DNA of 37,771 nt. It comes from an uncultured Bacilli bacterium. Lineage in GTDB: Bacteria; Bacillota_I; Bacilli_A; RF39; UBA660. Below, piece after piece: positions 15,748 through 23,801 of the stretch (position 1 is its first letter; each line of letters opens with the position of its first letter). A program made the translations under genes and the position numbers. Below the pieces are notes generated by a model that had not been told where the DNA came from, searched no databases, and saw nothing but the letters and a program-made list of their open reading frames with translations. Location: assembly GCA_947629815.1 (NCBI GenBank), contig CANRFG010000010.1, positions 1 to 37,771 on the forward strand, in the 5' to 3' direction.

Positions 15748-15776
15748 ATACTAACATAGTTTTTATAATAAGTCAA
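15748..15776 (-). promoter_or_regulatory. Promoter of the small membrane protein/DUF1292/DUF3419 operon
   Basis: TTGACT (15776-15771), a 17-nt spacer and TAGTAT (15753-15748), followed by GAGGGTGAT and the ATG at 15718. The -35 immediately follows the upstream gene's terminator. Confidence 0.65.
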
Positions 15777-15797
15777 ACAAAAAGGCACATAGTGCCT
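15777..15797 (-). terminator. Terminator of the GGDEF-like gene
   Basis: AGGCAC-TAT-GTGCCT is followed on the minus strand by TTTTTG. The stem overlaps the TAG stop of the sensor gene and abuts the next promoter's -35. Confidence 0.85.
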
Positions 15798-17838
15798 AAT
15801 TATTTGCTTCTTCTTTATTATTTCTCATATCTATTGTTGCTTCGTTTATAGCGTCATCAACTGATTTAATTGCATCTGTTATCATACTATAACCTATAGC
15901 TGCTCCAAACTTATGAGATAAATCTTTAAAATCTTTATTTAATTTCTTTATGTAAGAAACAACCTGTTTTTCATCATAAGAAACTAAATATATTAAAAAT
16001 TCATTACCATTTGTTCTAATAATATCAGTATTTGGCATTTGGTCTTTAATTAATATATTTGCAGCTTCTCCTATGATTTTATCTCCTTCTTCATGACCAT
16101 AATTATCATTAATATAAGCAATATTGTTTAAGTCTATTATTATTATGGCTTGAGGATAAATTCCACTACTATCCCATTTTTCTAGGTTATCGTTCAAATA
16201 GTTTCTATTTTTTAATGAAGTTAACATATCAATATATCTTAATTTATCTTCTTTAGTAAATACTTTTTCTTTTCTTTTAATACTATTTTTTATTTTTAAA
16301 ATAACAAATACTATTAAGCATATAGCTATTAAAGAAGCTAAACCTACTAAAATATATTTAATAATAATTGGAACATATTTAACGCTTAATAAATCGTTAT
16401 ATCCTATATTAACAAGTTTATAAGTTGGTACTACTTTTAAATAATCATTTAAAACATTTATAAATGTTTTGTTATCTGTATTATTTACTCTATATGAATA
16501 GTCAGAATTCATATCATAAGTATAAATATTTTTAAATTTTAACTTATTTTTAGAAACATAGTAATTGTAGTTTTCACTATCTAAAACTATTATATCCATA
16601 TTATCTGCATTTTTTATTACATCATCAACAGTAGAATACACTTTAACATTTATACCTATATCATCTAATTCTTTAGATAAAGCACTGTTTTGTAATGTTA
16701 TTACTTGCTCCCCTATTAAAGAATATATAGAATCTATATTTATTGATTTATTTGTAAGTACTACTGCTTGTTCATTATAATTAAGTGTAACTACAGAATT
16801 ATCTGATTGATAATCACTATTACTATAAGTATCGAAGAATATATCTATTTGATTATTATCAAAAGCTTTCTTTAAATCTTGATATGAATTGTATTTTTTA
16901 TAAACAATTTCTAATCCAAATGTATTAGCGAAATTATCGATTACACTTTTGTTCATACCCATTAAAGTGCCATCTACTGTTAAATCATAAGGTGCGTTTT
17001 CAACAAATCCATAAGTATATCTTTTACCTTTAAAATCTGCTTTTGCTTTTTCATCTACATTAGTATAATTAAGTAAATTACTAGATAAATATTCATCATA
17101 TTTTTGTTCTATATTATTACTTTTCCATTTATTGAAATATTTAGAAAGTATTTCATTTAATTTATCAACATTTCCTAAGTCTAAAACATAATCATCTGTT
17201 AAATCAGTTAAGTTATATGATATATATAATTTTTCATTAGATAATATTTCTTCTAAATTTATAAGTCTTGAAACTATAATAGAATCTATTTCGCTTTCAT
17301 CAGCTAATAATTTAGCTATCATATCTTCTACTGTTTCATATTCAACAAATGTTACATTATCACAAATTGATAAGTATTTTTCTACTCTTTTTTTATCTGA
17401 TTTTAATACACCTATTTTAATGTCTTTTATTTCATTTAAGTTACTATAAGATTTTTCTTTATTAGAAACTAATATTTTATTATCTCTATATAGTAATAAT
17501 TGATTTTCACCTTGTTTTTCAACAAGTTTAAATGAATAATCTGTTTTTGGTTCACTACCTATTTGATAAGCAATATTGTTAAAAGTAATTGTTGTATCAT
17601 TTTTTAAACTATTTAAAAAGTCAAAAATTAAACCTACACCATTATCACTTATCGTTGAAACTCCTGTAAATATAGACAAATCTACTTTGTTATTTTTATT
17701 ATTTTCTATCCATTGTTTATCTAACAATGAAAGTGTTGTTTGTTCATCTTCATTATTAAGGAAATAAAACAAACCAAAACTTAATAATCCTATTATAATT
17801 ACTACAATAGGTATTATAATTATTTTTTTATTTTTCAT
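15796..17838 (-). CDS. Membrane sensor: tandem extracellular binding-protein-like domains and degenerate GGDEF
   Basis: 680 aa. A signal anchor at about 4-26 is followed by an extracytoplasmic region of roughly 460 residues that looks like two solute-binding (SBP_bac_3-like) repeats. The second begins KRYTYGFVENAPYDL near 268, like the N-terminus of amino-acid-binding proteins. A second membrane segment (VPIIIKYILVGLASLIAICLIV) lies near 495-520. The cytoplasmic C-terminus is a GGDEF fold (YIDMLTSLKNRNYL, IIIDLNNIAYINDNYGHEEGD), but the signature reads RTNGNEF in place of RxGGDEF, so the metal-binding Asp and first Gly are lost. Diguanylate cyclase activity is therefore unlikely. It overlaps the upstream small membrane protein by 11 nt and is cotranscribed. 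Confidence 0.85.
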   Translation of the reverse strand: MKNKKIIIIPIVVIIIGLLSFGLFYFLNNEDEQTTLSLLDKQWIENNKNNKVDLSIFTGVSTISDNGVGLIFDFLNSLKNDTTITFNNIAYQIGSEPKTDYSFKLVEKQGENQLLLYRDNKILVSNKEKSYSNLNEIKDIKIGVLKSDKKRVEKYLSICDNVTFVEYETVEDMIAKLLADESEIDSIIVSRLINLEEILSNEKLYISYNLTDLTDDYVLDLGNVDKLNEILSKYFNKWKSNNIEQKYDEYLSSNLLNYTNVDEKAKADFKGKRYTYGFVENAPYDLTVDGTLMGMNKSVIDNFANTFGLEIVYKKYNSYQDLKKAFDNNQIDIFFDTYSNSDYQSDNSVVTLNYNEQAVVLTNKSINIDSIYSLIGEQVITLQNSALSKELDDIGINVKVYSTVDDVIKNADNMDIIVLDSENYNYYVSKNKLKFKNIYTYDMNSDYSYRVNNTDNKTFINVLNDYLKVVPTYKLVNIGYNDLLSVKYVPIIIKYILVGLASLIAICLIVFVILKIKNSIKRKEKVFTKEDKLRYIDMLTSLKNRNYLNDNLEKWDSSGIYPQAIIIIDLNNIAYINDNYGHEEGDKIIGEAANILIKDQMPNTDIIRTNGNEFLIYLVSYDEKQVVSYIKKLNKDFKDLSHKFGAAIGYSMITDAIKSVDDAINEATIDMRNNKEEANN

Positions 17839-18301
17839 CGCTAACTACCTTCCCTACCCAATTAAATTCTTCATCATTAACAGATTTAGAACCAATTACA
17901 GGATATTTATCACTTTCTTCTTGTCCATCATCTATAAGTATTTGAAAATCATAAAATTTCTTTTGTTCATCAGAAAATTTGTCCAAAATGGTTGGCGCAA
18001 CCTTCTCTACTTTAGTAGGGTCAGTTCCTTTTTCAACAGTTACAATGAAATAACATATTTTACCTGATAAATCATATTTAGAATTAGTAACTCCTTCTAC
18101 TTCTTTGAATATACCATTTACTTCTTCAATTGTTTTTTCTGATATAGGTACATTCTCTATTCCATCTAATCTATTTCCATATTTTGAATTCTTATATCCT
18201 GAAAATAGAAAAACATATAAAGAAATTCCTGTTATTGCTAAAACTATTAAAATTATCAAAATTGTTATTAAAATATTTTTATTTCTTTTTATAAATTTCA
18301 T
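17828..18301 (-). CDS. Single-pass membrane protein, unknown
   Basis: 157 aa. A basic N-terminus (KFIKRNKN) precedes one membrane segment at about 10-33 (ILITILIILIVLAITGISLYVFLF). The remaining 120 residues are predicted extracytoplasmic, containing DGIENVPISEKTIEEVN and SGKICYFIVTVEKG. No family is recognised. It overlaps the GGDEF-like sensor by 11 nt and is transcribed before it, so it may be a partner or accessory of that sensor. SD GGAGTGA precedes the ATG. Confidence 0.7.
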   Translation of the reverse strand: MKFIKRNKNILITILIILIVLAITGISLYVFLFSGYKNSKYGNRLDGIENVPISEKTIEEVNGIFKEVEGVTNSKYDLSGKICYFIVTVEKGTDPTKVEKVAPTILDKFSDEQKKFYDFQILIDDGQEESDKYPVIGSKSVNDEEFNWVGKVVSDEK

Positions 18302-18322
18302 AAGTTCACTCCATTCGTATCA

Positions 18323-18351
18323 ATTATACTATATTTTAAAGTATTAATCAA
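18323..18351 (-). promoter_or_regulatory. Promoter of the membrane protein/GGDEF-like sensor operon
   Basis: TTGATT (18351-18346), a 17-nt spacer and TATAAT (18328-18323), about 20 nt before the ATG at 18301. Confidence 0.75.
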
Positions 18352-18353
18352 AT

Positions 18354-18386
18354 CAAAAAAACAGAATTATTTATTATCTGTTTTTT
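18354..18386 (-). terminator. Terminator of the lipoprotein-YtxH operon
   Basis: AAAACAGA / TCTGTTTT with an 11-nt loop is followed by a T tract on the minus strand. It overlaps the last codons of the YtxH-like gene. Confidence 0.75.
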
Positions 18387-18792
18387 CTAATTTATTAAGT
18401 ATTTCTTTTGTAACTTCGATTGTTTTTTCTTTTATTGATGTTGCTGTTTTTTCTAATACAGGTGTACCTTTTTCTATAGCATATTCTACTAATTCTTGAG
18501 CTTTTTCTTGTATTTTTTTAGCTTTTGTTTTCGCGATTTTTAAAACTTTTTCTTTATCTAAGTCAGATAATTCTTCTTTAATTTCAGTTATTTTCTTTTC
18601 TATGTTTTCTTTTACTTCTTCTTTATCTACTTCTTTTAGTTTATCTATCATTTCATCGAATTTTGCTTTAAGTTCTTTTCTTGTTTCACTGCCTTTTTTA
18701 GGTGCGAATAAAACTCCAAGTCCTACACCTACACCAATTCCAGCTAAAAATTTACCAAAACCTTTTTTCTTTTTGTTTTCTTTTTTACTCAT
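18367..18792 (-). CDS. YtxH-like protein
   Basis: 141 aa. A basic N-terminus (KKENKKKK) is followed by a Gly-rich hydrophobic stretch at about 12-30 (FLAGIGVGVGLGVLFAPKKG), then KKGSETRKEL, which together are the YtxH family hallmark. The rest is a long amphipathic, Lys/Glu-rich helix region with heptad-like repeats. The family is membrane-associated and of unclear function. I use the third-codon ATG (18792) because AAGGAAG is 8 nt before it. It overlaps the YtxG-like gene by 8 nt, matching the common ytxG-ytxH pairing. Confidence 0.8.
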   Translation of the reverse strand: MSKKENKKKKGFGKFLAGIGVGVGLGVLFAPKKGSETRKELKAKFDEMIDKLKEVDKEEVKENIEKKITEIKEELSDLDKEKVLKIAKTKAKKIQEKAQELVEYAIEKGTPVLEKTATSIKEKTIEVTKEILNKLEKTDNK

Positions 18793-19063
18793 AATCATCT
18801 TCCTTTTCTTTTTTACTCTTAAACATTTTAGAAATTAAACTACCTACACCACTTACTACTTTATCTGCCATTGAACTTATTGCATCGGTAGTTCTATCAA
18901 CTATTTCAAAAACACCATTTACTTTTTCCATTTTAGTATTTAAGTCATCAATAGTTCTATCTATTTTATTTAGTGTTTTAAAAAGTCTTATTATGAATAC
19001 TATTAAAACTATTACTAGTATACTCAAAAGAATATATAATATGATTGGTAGAATTTCACCCAT
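18785..19063 (-). CDS. YtxG/DUF948-like membrane protein
   Basis: 92 aa. One N-terminal membrane segment at about 5-27 (LPIILYILLSILVIVLIVFII) is followed by a helical region KIDRTIDDLNTKMEKVN, typical of DUF948 proteins, and a charged tail KSKKEKEDDYE. It starts on the TAATG overlap with the upstream acidic protein and overlaps the YtxH-like gene. A role in envelope or stress physiology is presumed from the family; the exact function is unknown. Confidence 0.7.
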   Translation of the reverse strand: MGEILPIILYILLSILVIVLIVFIIRLFKTLNKIDRTIDDLNTKMEKVNGVFEIVDRTTDAISSMADKVVSGVGSLISKMFKSKKEKEDDYE

Positions 19064-19878
19064 TATTCTTTGTCACCCTTTTCATACATTGAATCAATTA
19101 AGTCAAATAAGTCACTATCTGATATGTTTTCATCTTTAGTTTGCTCATCATCTTCATAACTATTCAAAATATCATCAGATAAATCAAAGTCATCTTCTAA
19201 TGTTGATTCTTTTTCTTCATCTTCTATAACTTTATCCTCAAAATCATCATTGTATTTTTTTTCTGGTTCTTCTTTTCCTATTTCTGCATCGTCAAAGCTT
19301 AATTCTTCTTTTTCTGGCTCTTCTTCATCTACTAATAAATCATCAAGTAATTCTTTCTTTTCATGAAGTGGTGCTTCTTCTTTTCCAAAAAGTGTTGTTT
19401 CAATATCGTCTTCTAATGTACCATAAGCTTTTTTTCTAACTTCATCAATAGTTGGTTCATGATTTTCATAATAAACTGTTGTTGGTATAACTTTTTTTGT
19501 TTCGATATCATCAACTTTATAGTTTTTATCTAATATACCATATACAGGTGATATTATTGGTGATGGTTTGAATGTTTTTGGCTTTTGTTCATCGATTTGT
19601 TTTTTAGTTTTATACTTATCTTTAAATGATTCTTTTTCTTCAGCATGTTGAGGTTTTTCTACTTTTGGTTTTTCTAAAACATCAAAATCTTTATCATCAA
19701 AAAATATTGGAGCTGGTTTTTCTTCTTTAACAGGCATTATAGGCTCTTCTACTTCTTGTAAAGGTTCTTCTACCTCTGGTGCATTTATTTCAACATGCAT
19801 TACTTCTTTTTTTATTACAGGTCCTTCTTCTTCTACATCTTCTGTAAACATATTTTTAATTTTGTCGACTAATTTCAT
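19063..19878 (-). CDS. Acidic, mostly disordered protein with an ISPVYG motif
   Basis: 271 aa, extremely rich in Glu, Asp and Lys with many Pro, and no membrane segment, so probably intrinsically disordered. The N-terminus MKLVDKIKNMF could be an amphipathic membrane-targeting helix. The only ordered-looking part is a hydrophobic island near 107-118, PSPIISPVYGILDKNY, which looks like a binding motif. C-terminal acidic blocks end in DLFDLIDSMYEKG, a second possible short helix. It lies between a lipoprotein (4-nt overlap) and YtxG/YtxH-like proteins. A scaffold or adaptor at the membrane is plausible. Function unknown. Confidence 0.75.
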   Translation of the reverse strand: MKLVDKIKNMFTEDVEEEGPVIKKEVMHVEINAPEVEEPLQEVEEPIMPVKEEKPAPIFFDDKDFDVLEKPKVEKPQHAEEKESFKDKYKTKKQIDEQKPKTFKPSPIISPVYGILDKNYKVDDIETKKVIPTTVYYENHEPTIDEVRKKAYGTLEDDIETTLFGKEEAPLHEKKELLDDLLVDEEEPEKEELSFDDAEIGKEEPEKKYNDDFEDKVIEDEEKESTLEDDFDLSDDILNSYEDDEQTKDENISDSDLFDLIDSMYEKGDKE

Positions 19879-20585
19879 AATCCACCTTCCTTATCATTCT
19901 CTACTGTTTCTTTAGATTCATCTTCTTTATTTTCTGTTTCTTCTGATTCTTCGTTTTCTTCTTGCTCTGATTGTTCTATCTCCACATCTTCTTCATCATA
20001 AATTGGGAAGAAGTTTTCACCTCCTGTATTAGGCTCAAATAATGTATATTTTTCTTCTTTATTTTTAAAGTAATCATCATCAAGCATTATTTTTATTACA
20101 TTATCGTTATATTTAATTGTGGATAGTATATATGATGAATTTAATACAGCATCATTGATTTCATCTTTTTCAACTAATACTTCTATTCTTGCATAATTGT
20201 AAACAAATTTTATTAAATATTTATTCTCTACTTGTGTAATAAGTATATAACCTTTTTTATCACCACGATCTATCTCTTTAAAGTAATATGAACCATTACC
20301 ATTAACTTTTTCTACATCTTTTTTATAGTAATAACTTACTACATCAATATATAAATAATAGTAGTTACCATTTGAATAAAGTGTATCATTATATTCTGTT
20401 GTATTTATATATGTAACCCCTCTGGGAATATAATATTTATAACCTTTTCCAACTTGATTATACAAAGTATTTTCTTTGGATAATACTACATTTATTATAT
20501 TATCAGTATTATCAGTATCTATCCTAACAATAGTACACCCACTTACTAATAATATAACAATAAGTAGTAAAGCTTTTTTTAACAT
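19875..20585 (-). CDS. Putative lipoprotein, unknown
   Basis: 236 aa with a lipoprotein signal peptide (KKALLLIVILLVSGC, lipobox at Cys17), so exported and membrane-anchored. The central portion (about 25-190) is Tyr/Asn-rich and looks beta-structured (YNQVGKGYKYYIPRGVTYI, GNYYYLYIDVVSYYY). The last 45 residues are a Glu-rich low-complexity tail. No family is recognised. It is first in a four-gene operon with an acidic disordered protein and YtxG/YtxH-like proteins, which suggests an envelope-linked job. Confidence 0.8.
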   Translation of the reverse strand: MLKKALLLIVILLVSGCTIVRIDTDNTDNIINVVLSKENTLYNQVGKGYKYYIPRGVTYINTTEYNDTLYSNGNYYYLYIDVVSYYYKKDVEKVNGNGSYYFKEIDRGDKKGYILITQVENKYLIKFVYNYARIEVLVEKDEINDAVLNSSYILSTIKYNDNVIKIMLDDDYFKNKEEKYTLFEPNTGGENFFPIYDEEDVEIEQSEQEENEESEETENKEDESKETVENDKEGGL

Positions 20586-20606
20586 GATTCACCTACTTAC
20601 CTAAAT

Positions 20607-20637
20607 TATATCAAATATTTATTTATTTTGATATATA
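20607..20637. repeat. Inverted repeat in the lipoprotein operon leader
   Basis: ATATCAAA and TTTGATAT arms about 10 nt apart lie between the promoter and the lipoprotein gene. The minus-strand arm includes a second TATAAT. It could be an operator or secondary promoter; AT-rich chance is possible. Confidence 0.35.
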
Positions 20638-20672
20638 AATTTAATTTTTATGTAAACTATTCGTCCAGTTAA

Positions 20673-20701
20673 ATTATAACACTTACTTATTAAATTGTAA
20701 A
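20673..20701 (-). promoter_or_regulatory. Promoter of the lipoprotein-YtxGH operon
   Basis: TTTACA (20701-20696), a 17-nt spacer and TATAAT (20678-20673), giving a leader of about 80 nt before the ATG at 20585. Confidence 0.7.
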
Positions 20702-20734
20702 TGTATGCAAAAATAATATTTAATAGGATATAAA

Positions 20735-20761
20735 TAAAAAAAGAAAAAATTAATTTTCTTT
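20735..20761 (-). terminator. Terminator of leuS
   Basis: AAGAAAA / TTTTCTT stem followed by seven T on the minus strand, about 20 nt after the leuS stop codon. Confidence 0.7.
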
Positions 20762-20781
20762 AGTTCTAAGTATAAAAATCT

Positions 20782-23202
20782 TTACATTTTTACAACTATA
20801 TTAACAAGTTTTTTAGGAACTACAATTATTTTAATTATTTCTTTTTCTTCTATATATTTTTTTACATTGTCAATGTTAGTCGCTAAAGACTTCATTTCGT
20901 CTTCACTAGTATTTGTATCAATTACTATTTTTCCTCTAACTTTTCCATTTACTTGTACTACTAACTCAAATTGTTCATCTACAATCTTATTTTCATCATA
21001 AGTTGGAAAACTAGATTTAAATAACATATCTCCTAAATTATATTTTTCATTTAACTCTTCAGTTATATGAGGTGCGATTGGATTAAGCAAATGTAATAAA
21101 ATTCTATAATCTTTATTAGAAATACTTTCTAATTTTTCAAGTTCATTAAGTAAAATCATTAAAGCTGATACAGCTGTATTATATTTAATACTTAATAAAT
21201 CTTCTGATACTTTTTTTATTGTTTGATTAATTAAAACTTCTGTTTCTTTAGAGTATTCATTTTTACCATTTAATTTAGTACCTAATCTATATACTCTATC
21301 TAGAAATTTCTTACAACCTTTTAAACCATTCTCACTCCAAGCAGCATCTTTTTCATAGTCACCTATAAACATCTCATAAGTACGCAATGCATCAGCACCA
21401 TATTCTTTTACAATATCATCAGGATTAACTACATTTCCTTTTGATTTGCTCATTTTTTCTCCATTTTCGCCTAATATCATACCATGACTTACACGAGTCC
21501 AAATCATTTCTTTATTAGGAACTAATCCTATATTATATAAGAATTGTACCCAAAATCTTGCATATAAAAGATGACGAGCAGTATGTTCCATACCACCATT
21601 ATACCAATCTACTTTATTCCAATATTTCATAGATTCCATGCTTGCAAATGCCTTATCATTATGTGGATCCATAAATCTTAGGAAATACCAACTAGAGCCT
21701 GCCCAATTAGGCATCGTATCAGTTTCTCTTTTTGCTTTTCCATTACATTTTGGACAAGTTGTATTTACCCAATCTGTTATTTTTGCAAGTGGACTTTCTC
21801 CATTATCTGTTGGTTCATATTCTGCAACATCTGGTAAAAGTAATGGTAAATCTTTTTCTTCCATAGGAACCCAACCACATTTTTCACAATATATCATAGG
21901 TATTGGTTCTCCCCAAAATCTTTGTCTTGAAAATATCCAATCCCTCATTTTATAGTTATTAACTACTCTTCCTATTCCTTTTTCTACTAACATATCTGTT
22001 ATAGCTTTTTTTGCTTCTATAACGCTTAGTCCACTAAATTCTTCTGAATTTATAAGTTTAGCATCTTTATTTTCTAAATAATCATATTTTTCATATGCTT
22101 TTTCTTTTGAATCTCCACCTGTAATTACTTCGATTATCTCCAAATTATGTTCTTTTGCATATTCATAGTCCCTCTCATCATGAGCAGGTACTGCCATAAC
22201 AGCACCTGTACCATAATCTCCAAGTACAAAATCTCCTAAATATATTGGAACTTCTTTTCCATTTACAGGATTATATGCTTTGATACCTTTTACTTCTACA
22301 CCTGTTTTTCCTTTATTAAGTTCTGTTCTATCCATATTAGATTTTTTACTTGTTTCTTCTATATAAGCAAGTACTTCTTCTTTATTTTCAACTCTTGGCA
22401 TCAATTGTTTAATAAGTTTTCCATCTGGTGCGATTACGAAAAAAGTAATTCCATAAATAGTTTCTATACATGTTGTAAATATTGAAAACTTACCTCCACC
22501 TGATATTTCAATATCAACTTCTACACCTGTTGATTTCCCTATCCAATTTATTTGACCTAGTTTTACTTTATCTGCAAAATTAGTATCGTCTAATCCTTTA
22601 AGTAAATCTTCTGCATAATCACTCATTCTAAGCATCCATTGTGATTTCTCTTTTTGTACTACTGTTTCTCCACATCTTTCACAAACTCCACCTGCTGCAT
22701 CTTCATTTGATAATACTGTTTTACAATTTGGACACCAATTTACAGGTATAGTATCTTTATATGCCATACCATGTTTATAAAATTGTAAAAATTGCCATTG
22801 TGTCCACTTATAGTATTCTGGGTCTGTTGTTGAAAATTCTCTAGACCAATCAAATGAGAAACCTAATGATTTCATTTGACCTTTAAATGTTGCGATATTT
22901 TCTTTTACTGCATCTTTAGGATGTATATGATTTTTTATAGCATATTGTTCTGCAGGCGCTCCAAAGGCATCCCAACCCATTGGGTATAATACATTATATC
23001 CTTGCATTCTTTTTATACGAGCGATTGCATCTTGAGCAGTATAACTTCTAACATGACCTACATGTAATCCTGCTCCTGATGGATATGGGAATTCTACTAA
23101 TATGTAATATGGTTTTTTAGTTTTATCATTATCAACTTTAAAACTATTATTGTCTTCCCAATATTTTTGCCATTTTTTTTCTATTTGTGTAAAATTATAC
23201 AT
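20782..23202 (-). CDS. leuS: Leucyl-tRNA synthetase
   Basis: 806 aa, the normal length for bacterial LeuRS. The class I signature is present as HVGH (near 47) after PYPSGAGL, and as KMSKSKGN near 580. A CP1 editing domain is present with TGAVMAVPAHDERDYEYAKEHNL. The ZN-1 cysteines are seen in WCPNCKTVL...CERCG, and a second set in CEKCGWVP and CPKCNGK. It charges tRNA-Leu with leucine in the cytosol. It overlaps the upstream small membrane gene by 8 nt, and both lie behind a leucine-type T-box, so expression should rise when uncharged tRNA-Leu accumulates. Confidence 0.98.
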   Translation of the reverse strand: MYNFTQIEKKWQKYWEDNNSFKVDNDKTKKPYYILVEFPYPSGAGLHVGHVRSYTAQDAIARIKRMQGYNVLYPMGWDAFGAPAEQYAIKNHIHPKDAVKENIATFKGQMKSLGFSFDWSREFSTTDPEYYKWTQWQFLQFYKHGMAYKDTIPVNWCPNCKTVLSNEDAAGGVCERCGETVVQKEKSQWMLRMSDYAEDLLKGLDDTNFADKVKLGQINWIGKSTGVEVDIEISGGGKFSIFTTCIETIYGITFFVIAPDGKLIKQLMPRVENKEEVLAYIEETSKKSNMDRTELNKGKTGVEVKGIKAYNPVNGKEVPIYLGDFVLGDYGTGAVMAVPAHDERDYEYAKEHNLEIIEVITGGDSKEKAYEKYDYLENKDAKLINSEEFSGLSVIEAKKAITDMLVEKGIGRVVNNYKMRDWIFSRQRFWGEPIPMIYCEKCGWVPMEEKDLPLLLPDVAEYEPTDNGESPLAKITDWVNTTCPKCNGKAKRETDTMPNWAGSSWYFLRFMDPHNDKAFASMESMKYWNKVDWYNGGMEHTARHLLYARFWVQFLYNIGLVPNKEMIWTRVSHGMILGENGEKMSKSKGNVVNPDDIVKEYGADALRTYEMFIGDYEKDAAWSENGLKGCKKFLDRVYRLGTKLNGKNEYSKETEVLINQTIKKVSEDLLSIKYNTAVSALMILLNELEKLESISNKDYRILLHLLNPIAPHITEELNEKYNLGDMLFKSSFPTYDENKIVDEQFELVVQVNGKVRGKIVIDTNTSEDEMKSLATNIDNVKKYIEEKEIIKIIVVPKKLVNIVVKM

Positions 23203-23548
23203 TTTTCTTTCCTTCTTTCTTCTTGTATATATTTCCTAATATTGAATAAGAAATAAGCATTAATGGTATTAATGTAACAAAACCAATTAATATTTTTAAA
23301 TAGTAATTTTTTGTTAATTCTGTAGCTACTAAAGTAAGAGAAATGAAACTACTATTAGCAAGCGCTATAGAATTCGCAAAAGCTTTTGCATTTAACTTAC
23401 TAGTATCTAATTTATATCTGTATATAAAATATTTTGCTTGTGTTGTATCAAAAAATTTTTTTATTTTCTTTTTATTAAATATAACTGTTACTAGATACAG
23501 CACATAAATTAATAAAAAACAACCTAATCCTAAAAATAGTAATTTCAT
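23195..23548 (-). CDS. Small membrane protein cotranscribed with leuS
   Basis: 117 aa with an N-terminal membrane segment at about 1-22 (LLFLGLGCFLLIYVLYLVTVIF), a basic cytoplasmic linker KKKIKKFF, a mildly hydrophobic middle, and a C-terminal membrane segment (YLKILIGFVTLIPLMLISYSIL). No family is recognised. I start at the ATG at 23548 because GGAGG lies 5 nt before it; the track's 23560 start would lie in the SD region. It is the first gene after the T-box terminator and overlaps leuS by 8 nt, so it is leucine-tRNA regulated. Confidence 0.75.
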   Translation of the reverse strand: MKLLFLGLGCFLLIYVLYLVTVIFNKKKIKKFFDTTQAKYFIYRYKLDTSKLNAKAFANSIALANSSFISLTLVATELTKNYYLKILIGFVTLIPLMLISYSILGNIYKKKEGKKNV

Positions 23549-23558
23549 AAAAACCTCC

Positions 23559-23760
23559 AAAAAAAATATTATAAATTTAAGGACGAATTATCCGCGGTAC
23601 CACCTTAATTCATAATATTTTATGCACTCTTTTTTTAACGCAAAATTACGGCCTAAGCAACTTGGAAAGCAAGTTCATAAATATTTACTTAAAGTTTTCA
23701 CCATACCACTTTTTCTCTAAAAAGTATTTATTTATTACTACTCTTTCTTCAATGTCTTTT
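23559..23760 (-). promoter_or_regulatory. T-box leader (leucine, CUU specifier)
   Basis: The minus strand shows the full T-box plan: GAAAGAGTAG at the base, TAGAGAAAAAG with GGTATGGTGAAAAC (the AG-bulge/GNTGGTG region), the specifier loop ATGAA-CTT-GC with codon CUU (Leu), the antiterminator AAGGTGGTACCGCG, and a competing terminator (AATATTATgAATTAAGG with CCTTAAATTTATAATATT, then a T tract) at about 23559-23625. Uncharged tRNA-Leu should stabilise the antiterminator and turn on the small membrane protein gene and leuS. Confidence 0.95.
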
Positions 23761-23772
23761 AAAATTAAATAT

Positions 23773-23801
23773 ATTATATTACATTTGTTCGACATATTCA
23801 A
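23773..23801 (-). promoter_or_regulatory. Promoter of the T-box-leuS transcript
   Basis: TTGAAT (23801-23796), a 17-nt spacer and TATAAT (23778-23773). The -35 and spacer lie inside the 3' end of the GH31 gene, and no terminator separates the two. Confidence 0.7.
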
